A stretch of DNA of 64,000 bases, taken from positions 1 to 64,000 of the forward strand of contig NZ_CANLOZ010000011.1 in assembly GCF_947492965.1 (NCBI RefSeq), read 5' to 3'. Positions 53,281 to 63,593 of the stretch are shown here, piece after piece. The position numbers were made by a program, and so were the translations under genes. Origin of the DNA: an uncultured Aquimarina sp. Lineage in GTDB: Bacteria > Bacteroidota > Bacteroidia > Flavobacteriales > Flavobacteriaceae. The notes below the pieces were generated by a model. It ran no database searches. It was not told the DNA's origin and saw only the letters and a list, made by a program, of their open reading frames with translations. Within the stretch, counting starts at the first letter, position 1; every line of letters starts with the position of its first letter.

Positions 53281-53613
53281 TTATAAAGATTCAGAATCTG
53301 TTTTTGTATTTCTGAAGTAAATTTTACCTTCTAACCACTCTTGCGCAGCTAGTGAATGAGGTTTTGGTAATCTTTCGTAGAATTTAGAAACTTCTATTTG
53401 TTCTTTATTCTCAAAAATTTCTTCTAAACTATCATTATAAGTAGCAAACTCATCAAGTTTTTCCAAAAGCTCCTTTTTAATATCCGTATTAATCTGGTTT
53501 GCTCTTTTAGATATTACAGAGATTGCTTCGTATATATTACCTGTTGGTTGGTCTACTAAGTTTTTATCAATAGTAGTAGTATTTACAGGCGCATTACTTT
53601 TTTTCAAATCCAT
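53281..53613 (-). CDS. rpoZ: RNA polymerase omega subunit
   Basis: This 110-residue omega subunit assists assembly of RNA polymerase around the beta-prime chain. The core TGNIYEAISVISKRANQINTDIKKELLEKLDEFA is the omega signature, and the remainder (YNDSLEEIFENKEQIEVSKFYERLPKPHSLAAQEWLEGKIYFR) is the Bacteroidota version. Position between bamD and coaBC supports the call, as this order is common in the phylum. Gaps of 14 and 7 bases to its neighbours indicate cotranscription. Confidence 0.9.
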   Translation of the reverse strand: MDLKKSNAPVNTTTIDKNLVDQPTGNIYEAISVISKRANQINTDIKKELLEKLDEFATYNDSLEEIFENKEQIEVSKFYERLPKPHSLAAQEWLEGKIYFRNTKTDSESL

Positions 53614-53627
53614 CTTCTCCTAATTTT

Positions 53628-54419
53628 CTATTTATATTTTTCTAAACGTGTCTTAATATCTTCTGAAATTTCTTCAGCATCGGCAGTAAACTCACCTTCT
53701 TTGTAATACTTTTTGTAATTATTATAGAAACTTTCGGCAGTTTCTAATCGTTCTTTTACAAAAACTTCATAGCTACCAATAGCTAATAAATATTGTGATT
53801 CTAGCTTGTAATATAATGCTTTTTCTCTAAAAACAGAACCTGGATAATCTATTAGATAATTATCAAAAGCTTTTATAGCCACTTTATAATTCTCTCTATG
53901 ATGATATTGTTTTGCTATTTCAAAAGCCTTTTTTTCTTTTTTGTTTCTTAATTCTGCAACCAATTTATTGGCTTCTTCAAGGTTTTCACTATCTGGATAT
54001 GCATTAATATAAGCTTGTAACTTCTGAATTGCTTCATCTGTTTCTTGCTGATCTAAACTATATCTAGGAGATAATTGATAGTAACTCTTAGCTCCTTTAT
54101 AGGCAGCTTCTTCCCTTTTATCACTATTCGGATATGATTTAGCAAATCTTTCAAACTGATATCCAGCAAGGTAATAATCCTCTAAATTATAATACGTATC
54201 AGAGTAATAATACATCACCCTTTCTGCCTGAGGCTTTCCACGAAACTGCGGCACGATTTGCTCAAAGAGACGTAAAGCTTTTTTATACTTACCCTCTTTA
54301 TACAATTCTTCTGCTAACTTATATTTAGGCCCAACTTCTTCTTCTTTAAGTACTTTTTGATACTCACTACAAGAACCTAATACCAATACTAATGTTAACA
54401 AAAACAATAATTTCTTCAT
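53628..54419 (-). CDS. bamD: Outer membrane assembly lipoprotein BamD
   Basis: BamD is an essential lipoprotein of the BAM complex that inserts beta-barrel proteins in the outer membrane. The 263-residue protein has a lipoprotein signal ending LVLGSC (Cys17). Five TPR-like helix pairs follow (YKLAEELYKEGKYKKALRLFEQIVPQFRGKPQAERVMYYYSDTYYNLEDYYLAGYQFERFAKSYPNS is the most typical part). It is the first gene of a five-gene series and has a good promoter directly upstream. Confidence 0.95.
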   Translation of the reverse strand: MKKLLFLLTLVLVLGSCSEYQKVLKEEEVGPKYKLAEELYKEGKYKKALRLFEQIVPQFRGKPQAERVMYYYSDTYYNLEDYYLAGYQFERFAKSYPNSDKREEAAYKGAKSYYQLSPRYSLDQQETDEAIQKLQAYINAYPDSENLEEANKLVAELRNKKEKKAFEIAKQYHHRENYKVAIKAFDNYLIDYPGSVFREKALYYKLESQYLLAIGSYEVFVKERLETAESFYNNYKKYYKEGEFTADAEEISEDIKTRLEKYK

Positions 54420-54437
54420 ATCTTAAAAAACATCTGG

Positions 54438-54467
54438 CAAAAATAGATATTTCTACCGTATTACAAA
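54438..54467 (-). promoter_or_regulatory. Promoter of the bamD-rpoZ-coaBC-porD-recN operon
   Basis: On the minus strand a -33 TTTG (54464-54467) is followed after 18 bases by TATTTTTG (54438-54445), matching the Bacteroidota primary sigma factor pattern. The predicted leader is about 12 bases. This is the best two-element promoter I see in the window. Confidence 0.65.
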
Positions 54468-54543
54468 AACTTTAATTGATTCTATTAAATAACTAAAAGA
54501 AGAGGTCATTGTTGCAAAATTGTAACATAAAAAAACAGCTGCT

Positions 54544-55473
54544 CTATTTCTCTGAATTATACACCTTGGTTTCACTTATTTTATCATGATCCAATACTGT
54601 AAACCCTTCATCATCATAATGAAATGCAGGAACGAAAGCTTCATCAATTTTTATATCATTAAGAACATAAGAGTGCACCTGATGAACTTCTTGAGTAAAA
54701 GACTCATCATAATAACTTATCAAGATCAGTACTTCTCCGTGTAATTTAGATAAGTCTTCGCGTTTAAACTCCGCTAATGGACTAGTTTCTGTAATGGGAT
54801 GCACTATGGTCCAAGTAGTAGGCAAATAAGTAATTTGACTTCTCTCTAATTTAAGATTGTAAAAATTATTTACATATTTAGCACCTTCTGTTTGTTGAGA
54901 TAGCGCTAAGGTAACTTCAGCTTTTGGACGTATCATTACATTAGTACTTCGGCTCATTAACCGGAACATAATACAATCATTTCCATTATGTTCTCTGAGC
55001 ACCATTCTTTTACTAAATCTTATACTCGATTTTGGTTTAGAAAATCTTCCATACAACAATCCTGTAATAAAAGAAAAACTTAAAAGTCCTACTAACGCTT
55101 CTATAGAAGAAATTACCCCAAAAACCACTCCCTTAGGAGCCATTGCTCCATACCCTACCGTAGTTACTGTTTGGGCAGAAAAAAAGAATGCTTTTAGAAA
55201 ATCACCAAATAAACTACCTGTCGGAACTGTAATGGCAGAAATACCTATAGACACATAAATTATAGCAAAAACTGAATTTACAAAAACATACCCAAGAAAT
55301 ACCCAGCAAAAAAACTTCAACCAGCTGATACTAATCAAATAATCGTAACTCCTTGAAATCGAAGTACGCCTATTGATATGTTTTATATTAAAAGAACCAT
55401 CAGAACTGATAAATCGTTTCGCTAACTTATCTGATGATAAACCAATCCCAGGATCTTTTATTTTTTTTGCCAT
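54544..55473 (-). CDS. Inward rectifier (Kir-type) potassium channel
   Basis: This 309-residue channel has two membrane helices around a pore loop TVTTVGYGAMAP with selectivity filter Thr105-Val-Gly-Tyr-Gly109. A large cytoplasmic immunoglobulin-like domain follows (about 155-300), the layout of KirBac channels. FSKRMVLREHNGNDCIMFRLMSRSTN is the conserved entry to that domain. It starts nine bases after the dapA stop and is the end of the DUF6913-dapA-channel series. A functional link to lysine synthesis is not obvious. Confidence 0.93.
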   Translation of the reverse strand: MAKKIKDPGIGLSSDKLAKRFISSDGSFNIKHINRRTSISRSYDYLISISWLKFFCWVFLGYVFVNSVFAIIYVSIGISAITVPTGSLFGDFLKAFFFSAQTVTTVGYGAMAPKGVVFGVISSIEALVGLLSFSFITGLLYGRFSKPKSSIRFSKRMVLREHNGNDCIMFRLMSRSTNVMIRPKAEVTLALSQQTEGAKYVNNFYNLKLERSQITYLPTTWTIVHPITETSPLAEFKREDLSKLHGEVLILISYYDESFTQEVHQVHSYVLNDIKIDEAFVPAFHYDDEGFTVLDHDKISETKVYNSEK

Positions 55474-55482
55474 AAAAGCTTG

Positions 55483-56358
55483 TTAATTACTTTTTACGAA
55501 CTCTTCTATTTTATCAGCTAAATCTTTAGAAACAGGAACTAAAGGTAATCGTACATAATCATCACAAACACCTTTTTTCTTTAAAATATTTTTTATACCC
55601 GCTGGATTACCTTCCTCAAAAGCATAATCCAAAACAGGTAACAATTTATATAAAATTTCAAATCCTTCTTTAGTATCACCAGAAAGTCCTAACCTAATCA
55701 TGTTGGAAAATTCTTCTGGAAACCCTTGACCAATTACACTAATTACTCCATCACCTCCAGCTGCTACCAAAGGAAGTGCTAGCGCATCATCTCCAGAAAT
55801 CACCAAGAAATCTTTAGGCTTATCTTTTAAAATTCTAAGTACTTGTGTAAAATCACCTGTCGCTTCTTTAATTCCAACAATTTTATCTAATTTGGATAAT
55901 CTTAATGTTGTTTCTGCACTCATATTTGTTCCAGTACGTGAAGGGACATTATATAACAACACAGGTAACGGAGACTGATCATTTATCATTTTATAATGTT
56001 GATAAATTCCTTCTTGACTTGGTTTGTTATACATTGGCACAACAGATAAGATAGCATCAAAATCTGAAGTATCCGTATCTTTCATTTCTTGTAGAATCGC
56101 TGCGGTATTATTACCGCCAATACCTATAACTAAAGGTAATCTTTTGTTATTTATTTTTACAATATGCTGTACTAACTCCTTTTTTTCTTCTTTTGAAAGT
56201 GTAACTGACTCTGCCGTAGTTCCTAGTACAACTAAGTATTCTACACCGCCATTTATACAATATTCTACTAACGATTCTACTCCTTTGTAATCAATTGAAC
56301 CATTACTATTAAAAGGCGTTGCTAATGCAACACCAGTTCCTTTCAGAAAAGCACTCAT
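55483..56358 (-). CDS. dapA: 4-hydroxy-tetrahydrodipicolinate synthase
   Basis: DapA condenses pyruvate with aspartate semialdehyde in the diaminopimelate/lysine pathway. The 291-residue protein has the GTTAES motif at 46-51 and YNVPSRTGTNM with Tyr136 and Arg141. The Schiff-base Lys164 is in VGIKEATGD, and VISGDDALALPLVAAGGDGVISV is the second signature. It follows the DUF6913 gene with one base between and precedes the Kir channel gene by nine bases. Confidence 0.97.
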   Translation of the reverse strand: MSAFLKGTGVALATPFNSNGSIDYKGVESLVEYCINGGVEYLVVLGTTAESVTLSKEEKKELVQHIVKINNKRLPLVIGIGGNNTAAILQEMKDTDTSDFDAILSVVPMYNKPSQEGIYQHYKMINDQSPLPVLLYNVPSRTGTNMSAETTLRLSKLDKIVGIKEATGDFTQVLRILKDKPKDFLVISGDDALALPLVAAGGDGVISVIGQGFPEEFSNMIRLGLSGDTKEGFEILYKLLPVLDYAFEEGNPAGIKNILKKKGVCDDYVRLPLVPVSKDLADKIEEFVKSN

Positions 56359-56359
56359 A

Positions 56360-56884
56360 TTATATTATCTGTAAAATTTTTAAATATTTTTTTAATTCGG
56401 AAATAAAAAGGTTAGTGTCTTGATCGGCAGAACCTATTACGAGATCATTAATTCTATTATCAATCTCAGCAAAACCAACTTTAAACTTTGCTTTGGAAGC
56501 GGCAGCAACATAATCTAACTCCAATTTACTTTCGGAGTAAAAATTGATTAAAATGTCATAATCCTTTTTTATAAAATCATTCAAAGAATTACTCTTTACA
56601 GAACCTCCAACACCAAAACTTTTATCGTTGTAATAATCGGCATCTTTATCATCTGAAATTTCTTTCTGGTCTTCCTTATACCCCATTACTTTCAAGTTAT
56701 CGGACTTCACACCAAGTTCATTTGCCAACTTAACCACCGACAAAATGTTAACGGATTGCGAAGCATCAATCAAAACTGCTAAATTTCTAATATTAGAAAC
56801 CTCCTTAGCTCTGGATTTTCTTGATTTAATATGAGATTCAACACTCTTTTTTAAAGCATTTCGCTTTAGACCTTTTAAAATCAT
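56360..56884 (-). CDS. DUF6913-like conserved protein beside dapA
   Basis: This 174-residue cytoplasmic protein has a basic helical N-terminus (LKRNALKKSVESHIKSRKSRAKEV). An alpha/beta part follows with LAVLIDASQSVNILSVVKLANELGV, then VGGSVKSNSLNDFIKKDYDILINFYSES and LDYVAAASKAKFKVGFAEIDNR. I believe it is the flavobacterial family DUF6913, known next to dapA, but no function is established. The alternating strands and helices suggest a Rossmann-like fold without a clear nucleotide motif. Its stop is one base before dapA and a -7 element lies upstream, so it heads the operon. Confidence 0.72.
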   Translation of the reverse strand: MILKGLKRNALKKSVESHIKSRKSRAKEVSNIRNLAVLIDASQSVNILSVVKLANELGVKSDNLKVMGYKEDQKEISDDKDADYYNDKSFGVGGSVKSNSLNDFIKKDYDILINFYSESKLELDYVAAASKAKFKVGFAEIDNRINDLVIGSADQDTNLFISELKKYLKILQII

Positions 56885-56905
56885 TTACAATTAAAGATTA
56901 AATGG

Positions 56906-56913
56906 CAAATGTA
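56906..56913 (-). promoter_or_regulatory. Likely -7 element of the DUF6913-dapA-Kir operon (TACATTTG)
   Basis: On the minus strand TACATTTG matches TAnnTTTG 21 bases before the ATG at 56884. A TTTG lies 26 bases further upstream, longer than the usual spacing. Confidence 0.45.
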
Positions 56914-57006
56914 GGTATTTTCAATTTTAAATAACACTACAAAGCCTAATATAAATTAAAAACTAAACAATATTTAACACAAAAAGTTATATATATAACA
57001 AATAAA

Positions 57007-57045
57007 TTTAATCTGTTTGATGTAGATTATATCTATCAGATTAAA
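57007..57045 (-). terminator. Weak inverted repeat at the end of the membrane-paralog cluster
   Basis: On the minus strand TTTAATCTG, 21 bases, and CAGATTAAA are followed by TTTATTTGTT. The left arm overlaps the stop codon of the last gene of the cluster. The stem is AT-rich, so this is a tentative terminator. Confidence 0.3.
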
Positions 57046-57748
57046 GATATCTATGGCCTACTTCGTTATTATCTTTCAACTTTACCTCCATAAGAAACTT
57101 CAAGAAACAATATAAGCCAATAATCTCCGTAACATTCGCAAGTACCGTAAAAACCTTACTGTAGTAATAAAAATGATTGATTAAAACCAAGGCATTTACA
57201 AAAAGACAACAACTAGCAGAGATAAATAGCTTAAAATTACCCTCATATTTATCTGCGAGATAAATCACAAAACACGCCCCTACAAATACAAAGAGTGTAA
57301 ACATTATTGCAAAGAATGAAAAAACAACATCCATAAGCGTTGGTAATACCATTTGAGAAACAGAAAAAACCAAATATGCCACCAGGAAAAAACTTATTAT
57401 TATAGGTAATGATGTGAACCTGGTAATTTTGATATCCTTTAGAGTTATATATTTCCTTAATAAAAAAATATTCACCAGATAGAATAAAATTATTGTAAGC
57501 GCTACATGATTAAAATATTTATAAAAATCCAAATAAATCAGAGTATCGCTAGCCATCAGTATTACCATACTAAACGAATAACAAAACCAAATAGATTTTT
57601 TATCTGAGATGCATATAAAAATAAGCGCTAAAGGAATTAATGGTTTAACATATACCAAATGTATATTTTCACAAAGCACTGCAGTAAACACAACCACAAT
57701 AAAGGAAAAACCAAAAAATAAATATGCTAATCTACTATTCTTCTCCAC
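57041..57748 (-). CDS. YhhN-like membrane paralog 4
   Basis: This 235-residue membrane protein has about eight helices. HLVYVKPLIPLALIF (about 30-44) is the VKP motif of the YhhN/TMEM86 lysoplasmalogenase family, and VILMASDTLIYLD carries Asp68 at the first conserved acidic position. The second conserved position, SD in the family, reads CLFVNALVLINHFYY, so Asp is lost. Lysoplasmalogenase activity is therefore doubtful and another membrane role is possible. The start is GTG at 57748. It lies 58 bases after paralog 3 and is the last of four tandem copies. Confidence 0.7.
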   Translation of the reverse strand: MEKNSRLAYLFFGFSFIVVVFTAVLCENIHLVYVKPLIPLALIFICISDKKSIWFCYSFSMVILMASDTLIYLDFYKYFNHVALTIILFYLVNIFLLRKYITLKDIKITRFTSLPIIISFFLVAYLVFSVSQMVLPTLMDVVFSFFAIMFTLFVFVGACFVIYLADKYEGNFKLFISASCCLFVNALVLINHFYYYSKVFTVLANVTEIIGLYCFLKFLMEVKLKDNNEVGHRYL

Positions 57749-57806
57749 CTAACTCAGTCTTGGTAACTTTAATTCCGCTTTCAAAATAATCATTTCAAAT
57801 ATGGTA

Positions 57807-58502
57807 TCAAAAAAACTCAACAGTATTAGGTTTCAGGTCATTTTGTTCAATAAAAAATTTAATTAAAAAGTAGTGACCAAAAACTTGCAGAACATTGCTC
57901 AGAATAACAAATACGTCTAAATGAATATACAACTTATTCAATACCGTAATAATATTCACAATCAGAAAGCTCGAGGCAGCTACCATAAGCGAATAACTGA
58001 TTACTGTTCTACTGTTTAAATAAATATAATAACAAAGCCCTATGAACAAAATAAATAAAACAATAAAAACATTGAGATACAATTGATCCTCCGATATACT
58101 ACCCGAAATCATGTCTGCAACAGAATAAATCACATAAGATATCAATCCCATGGTAATTAACAACTGTATCGTAAAGATCTTTTTAAATTGTATTTTAATT
58201 CTTTTTAAACTCTTGCGTAGTAGCAGAATATTAAAACAGTAGTACAAAGACATCAATACATTAATTATCCTGAAATATTTTTTAAAATCAATGACCGCTA
58301 AGATTTCAGAAATCAATACGAACAACAATCCCAAAATAACTAAATATTGTATCCTTTCTACCTTAGACACATAGATCAAAAACACAGAAGAAACCACTAA
58401 AGTTTTAGTATAAACTAACCAATTTTCATTAAAAATTGCTGTTATTAGAAGTAAAACCCCAGAGATATACAATAGCCGATAAGAAAGTTTAGTTCTATCC
58501 AA
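57807..58502 (-). CDS. YhhN-like membrane paralog 3
   Basis: This 231-residue eight-helix membrane protein is the most diverged of the four. YTKTLVVSSVFLIYV stands where the family has VKP, the first acidic position is Glu66 (VLISEILAVID), and the second reads FLIVNIITVLNKLY with Asn183 in place of Asp. It pairs with paralog 4 in the tail pattern (VFVILSNVLQVFGHYFLIKFFIE against VFTVLANVTEIIGLYCFLKFLME), so these two arose from one ancestor. The start is TTG at 58502, with 19 bases to paralog 2 upstream. Activity cannot be inferred. Confidence 0.68.
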   Translation of the reverse strand: MDRTKLSYRLLYISGVLLLITAIFNENWLVYTKTLVVSSVFLIYVSKVERIQYLVILGLLFVLISEILAVIDFKKYFRIINVLMSLYYCFNILLLRKSLKRIKIQFKKIFTIQLLITMGLISYVIYSVADMISGSISEDQLYLNVFIVLFILFIGLCYYIYLNSRTVISYSLMVAASSFLIVNIITVLNKLYIHLDVFVILSNVLQVFGHYFLIKFFIEQNDLKPNTVEFF

Positions 58503-58521
58503 AATTACTTTAATTTACATT

Positions 58522-59217
58522 CTAAAATCCTTCGAACTCTTCTGATTTAAGATACTTATATTTTGTAATCATGTAGTTAACCAAAAACACTAAAGCCAAT
58601 GGTTCACAGATTAAACGAATCACTTTTAACTCATTGGATTCCAGATAAAAATGATCAATAAGTAAAATAAAATCACTAAAGGAAAAATTCAACATGGCTA
58701 AAAAAAACCATAATGACTTTTCTGATCTAATATTAATGTAGTGCATTGCAGCTACAATCAGCAGAACATACAGCAACAACAGATGAAGAAAACCTATTAA
58801 ACTTAGACTCCCCATAGGTCCTCTAAGCACAAAATAAGTCATAAAAAATATAGCCGTGTATAAAGAGCTACCTAATACCAAAGTAAAAACATCTCTTTGA
58901 TTGTATTTAAAAGATTTATGATTGTAATACAGAAAATAAAACAATATCAGATATCCAATAATTCTGATAAACATAATATCTCCAATTGTTATTTGATGAC
59001 CTAATATTCCTATTAATTCTGCGAAAAAAAATATGGAAAGAACAATAAAATGAAGTAGTTTACTTTTTTTACTACTCCAAAAATAAAATATCAAAATAAT
59101 CATAAACAGGAAAGGTTTGCTATAAGTGTATAACAGCGGAAACTGAAACACAAAACCTATTACCTGTAAAACAATCAAAAAAGAAATTAAAAATCTTAGT
59201 AGTTTTCCTCCATCCAT
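58522..59217 (-). CDS. YhhN-like membrane paralog 2
   Basis: This 231-residue eight-helix membrane protein aligns almost without gaps to paralog 1: YSKPFLFMIIL at 32-42, GYLILFYFLYYNHKS near 88-102, HYINIRSEKSLWFFLAMLNFSFSDFILLIDHFY near 159-191. The second acidic site Asp182 is kept, but the first is Glu67 (FFFAELIGIL) instead of Asp. It may be active with altered properties or a non-enzymatic relative. The ATG at 59217 is 117 bases after paralog 1 and its end is 19 bases before paralog 3. Confidence 0.73.
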   Translation of the reverse strand: MDGGKLLRFLISFLIVLQVIGFVFQFPLLYTYSKPFLFMIILIFYFWSSKKSKLLHFIVLSIFFFAELIGILGHQITIGDIMFIRIIGYLILFYFLYYNHKSFKYNQRDVFTLVLGSSLYTAIFFMTYFVLRGPMGSLSLIGFLHLLLLYVLLIVAAMHYINIRSEKSLWFFLAMLNFSFSDFILLIDHFYLESNELKVIRLICEPLALVFLVNYMITKYKYLKSEEFEGF

Positions 59218-59334
59218 TATAATTTAATGTAAAAAAGTGCAAATATCCCTCACTCCTTACTCCGTTTAACAATTTTTCCTTTGGTTAAGATACTAAATTT
59301 CAAATAAATACCTAAAACAGGAATTAAACTTCAA

Positions 59335-60018
59335 TTAATTTTTTATTTTAAGAGAATCAGGACTTGAAATTTTAAATTTCACTAGAAAGTATACTGCTAA
59401 CAATTGGTAGATGGAGTTAATAATTTTTAATTCTAATGAAGGAACATAAAATCGATCTAACGCAAAACAAGCATCACTAATTACAAAATTAAGTATCGCA
59501 ATTACAAACCAAAGAGATCTAGGAGACCTAATGTTTACGTACTGAAAGACAGCACCTATTAAAAGCAGATAAAGAATGATTATATAGATAATACCAAATG
59601 ATCTTATAGCGCCCATATTCTGATTCGTAACAGCATATATCTCATAGACAATAAGCGTCCACAAAACTAAAAAAGCTGTCAGATATACAATATCTATATT
59701 ATTGTAATCTATTTTTTTATGATTCCGATATAGAAAATAGAATAAGATAAAGTAACATAAGGTATAGCTTAACAAAACATATCTAAACCCATTTTCTATT
59801 CCCGTAAGTAAAAAAATATCACCTAAAAAACAGAGGAGTAAAACAACTGCAAATAATGAATCAACCTTTTTTACATTAAACCAATATAACATAAAAAACA
59901 GGGGAACAGTCATTGGTTTTACATACAACTCCAAAGCAGAATTCTGCAAGATTGTACTAAGAACACATAAACTTCCCGTTAGCAACAACAATATTTTGAT
60001 AAGTGTTCTTATTTTCAC
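59335..60018 (-). CDS. YhhN-family (lysoplasmalogenase-like) membrane protein, paralog 1
   Basis: This 227-residue eight-helix protein is the most family-like of the four. YVKPMTVPLFFMLYW is at 32-46, CFLGDIFLLTG carries Asp67 and NFVISDACFALDRFY carries Asp182; both acidic residues are conserved in YhhN/TMEM86 proteins, which cleave the vinyl ether bond of lysoplasmalogens in animals. Bacterial function is less certain. The start is GTG at 60018. It heads a run of four tandem paralogs on the minus strand and follows ligA at 79 bases. Confidence 0.78.
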   Translation of the reverse strand: MKIRTLIKILLLLTGSLCVLSTILQNSALELYVKPMTVPLFFMLYWFNVKKVDSLFAVVLLLCFLGDIFLLTGIENGFRYVLLSYTLCYFILFYFLYRNHKKIDYNNIDIVYLTAFLVLWTLIVYEIYAVTNQNMGAIRSFGIIYIIILYLLLIGAVFQYVNIRSPRSLWFVIAILNFVISDACFALDRFYVPSLELKIINSIYQLLAVYFLVKFKISSPDSLKIKN

Positions 60019-60097
60019 GTAGTTATAATTAATATATCAGAATTCATACGAAATCCGTTATGTTCATATGATTCAAAATTCAATTACAATTATCTCT

Positions 60098-62131
<2,034 letters not shown>

Positions 62132-62722
62132 TTACGTCCTATCCGGTTGCAACCACTTTGGAACTTGTGCAGGTTCAAATGACTTCATTTTTTCTAATAA
62201 CGAATCGATTTGATCATCCACAATTAGAAGATCATAGTTTTCTTGTTTTAGAAATCCACTTTTCACCATATTCTCCAGTAAAAGTAATAAATGATCATAA
62301 AATCCATTGACATTCAATAAGCCAATAGGTTTTTGATGCAACCCTAACTGAGACCAAGTAATGATTTCAAATAATTCTTCTAGTGTTCCGAAACCACCAG
62401 GTAAAGTAATAAACCCATCACTAAGATTATGCATTTTCATTTTACGTTCGTGCATATTTTTAGTTGTTATCAGTTCGGTTAACCCAAGATGAACAACTTC
62501 TTTTAATTTTAGGAAATCAGGAATAACTCCTATTACCTTTCCTTGTTGACTAAGAGCGCCTTCTGCTACTTTTCCCATGACACCAATCTTAGCTGCTCCA
62601 TACACCAAGGTAATTCCCAAATTAGCTAATTTTTCTCCGAGTAATAGAGCATCACTTACCGTTTTAGTATCATTGCCTTCGCTACTTCCACAAAAAACGC
62701 AAATAGAAGTTAGATTATTCAT
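62132..62722 (-). CDS. LOG-family nucleotide 5'-monophosphate phosphoribohydrolase
   Basis: This 196-residue Rossmann-fold protein belongs to the TIGR00730/LOG family, which removes ribose 5-phosphate from cytokinin-type or purine nucleotides. ICVFCGSSEGND lies at the start and LVYGAAKIGVMGKVAEGAL follows. The diagnostic PGGFGTLEELFEIITWSQLG carries the PGGxGTxxE catalytic motif, and MHERKMKMHNLSDGFI precedes it. Bacterial members often act on AMP-like nucleotides. Its ATG shares one base with the prmC stop (TAATG), so the two are translationally coupled. Confidence 0.94.
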   Translation of the reverse strand: MNNLTSICVFCGSSEGNDTKTVSDALLLGEKLANLGITLVYGAAKIGVMGKVAEGALSQQGKVIGVIPDFLKLKEVVHLGLTELITTKNMHERKMKMHNLSDGFITLPGGFGTLEELFEIITWSQLGLHQKPIGLLNVNGFYDHLLLLLENMVKSGFLKQENYDLLIVDDQIDSLLEKMKSFEPAQVPKWLQPDRT

Positions 62723-63591
62723 TAATTATATTTTTTAGTATTACAAGCACGGATCATTCGATCGTTACCATTTATATCTTTACGAAGATCAATAAATTCA
62801 TATTCGTATTCCTGAATCATATTTTTTGTTTCGAGACCAAGGTATTGATTAATTTCAAAATATAAAGCACCGGTTTCTGTCAAACATTCTTTAGCAAGAG
62901 CAGTAATTTTTTTATAAAAAACTAAAGGATTTTCATCAGAAACGAACAGTGCGGTACTTGGTTCATTTTCTAATACATTAGCCTGAATTTCTTCTTTTTC
63001 TAATTCTCTTACATATGGAGGGTTTGAAACAATAATATCAAACTTTTGAGGTAAAGAATTCATTTCTAAAATATCCGATTGCATAAACCGAATATCCACT
63101 TCATGATGCTTGGCGTTAAATTTAGCTACTTCCAAAGCTTTTTCAGAAATATCTATAGCATAAACATCAGCATTAGGAAGCGCTTTAGCTAATGAAATAG
63201 CTATACAACCACTACCCGTTCCTATATCTAAAATAGCAAGTTTACGAGTATCGTTGATAGACTGCCAATCTTTCACAATCCAATCTACCAATTCTTCAGT
63301 TTCTGGTCTGGGAATTAATACGTGCTGATTCACCTTTAATAAAAGTCCATAAAATTCGGTATCCCCGATAATGTACTGTATAGGCTCTTCATTTAACAAT
63401 CTTCTTTTCGCTTCTTGAAAATATAAGACATCCTCTTTATTTATGATTCTATCCAACTCTAAAGCTATATCCACACGTTGTAGACCAAATTTATACTCCG
63501 AAAGTAAATAAAAGAACGATCTAGCTTCTTCTAAACCATACAATTCCGATAGTGCATCAACAAAATCTTTTCTAAGATCTTTAATTTTCAA
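62722..63591 (-). CDS. prmC: Release factor glutamine N5-methyltransferase
   Basis: PrmC methylates the GGQ glutamine of release factors RF1 and RF2 with S-adenosylmethionine. The 289-residue protein has a helical N-terminal domain (LSELYGLEEARSFFYLLSEYKFG), QYIIGDTEFYGL and VLIPRPETEELVDWIV. SAM motif ILDIGTGSGCIAISLAKALP and the catalytic NPPY in FDIIVSNPPYVRELE follow. It lies between the truncated GNAT gene (two bases upstream) and the LOG-family gene it overlaps by one base, forming a compact operon. Confidence 0.96.
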   Translation of the reverse strand: MKIKDLRKDFVDALSELYGLEEARSFFYLLSEYKFGLQRVDIALELDRIINKEDVLYFQEAKRRLLNEEPIQYIIGDTEFYGLLLKVNQHVLIPRPETEELVDWIVKDWQSINDTRKLAILDIGTGSGCIAISLAKALPNADVYAIDISEKALEVAKFNAKHHEVDIRFMQSDILEMNSLPQKFDIIVSNPPYVRELEKEEIQANVLENEPSTALFVSDENPLVFYKKITALAKECLTETGALYFEINQYLGLETKNMIQEYEYEFIDLRKDINGNDRMIRACNTKKYN

Positions 63592-63593
63592 AT

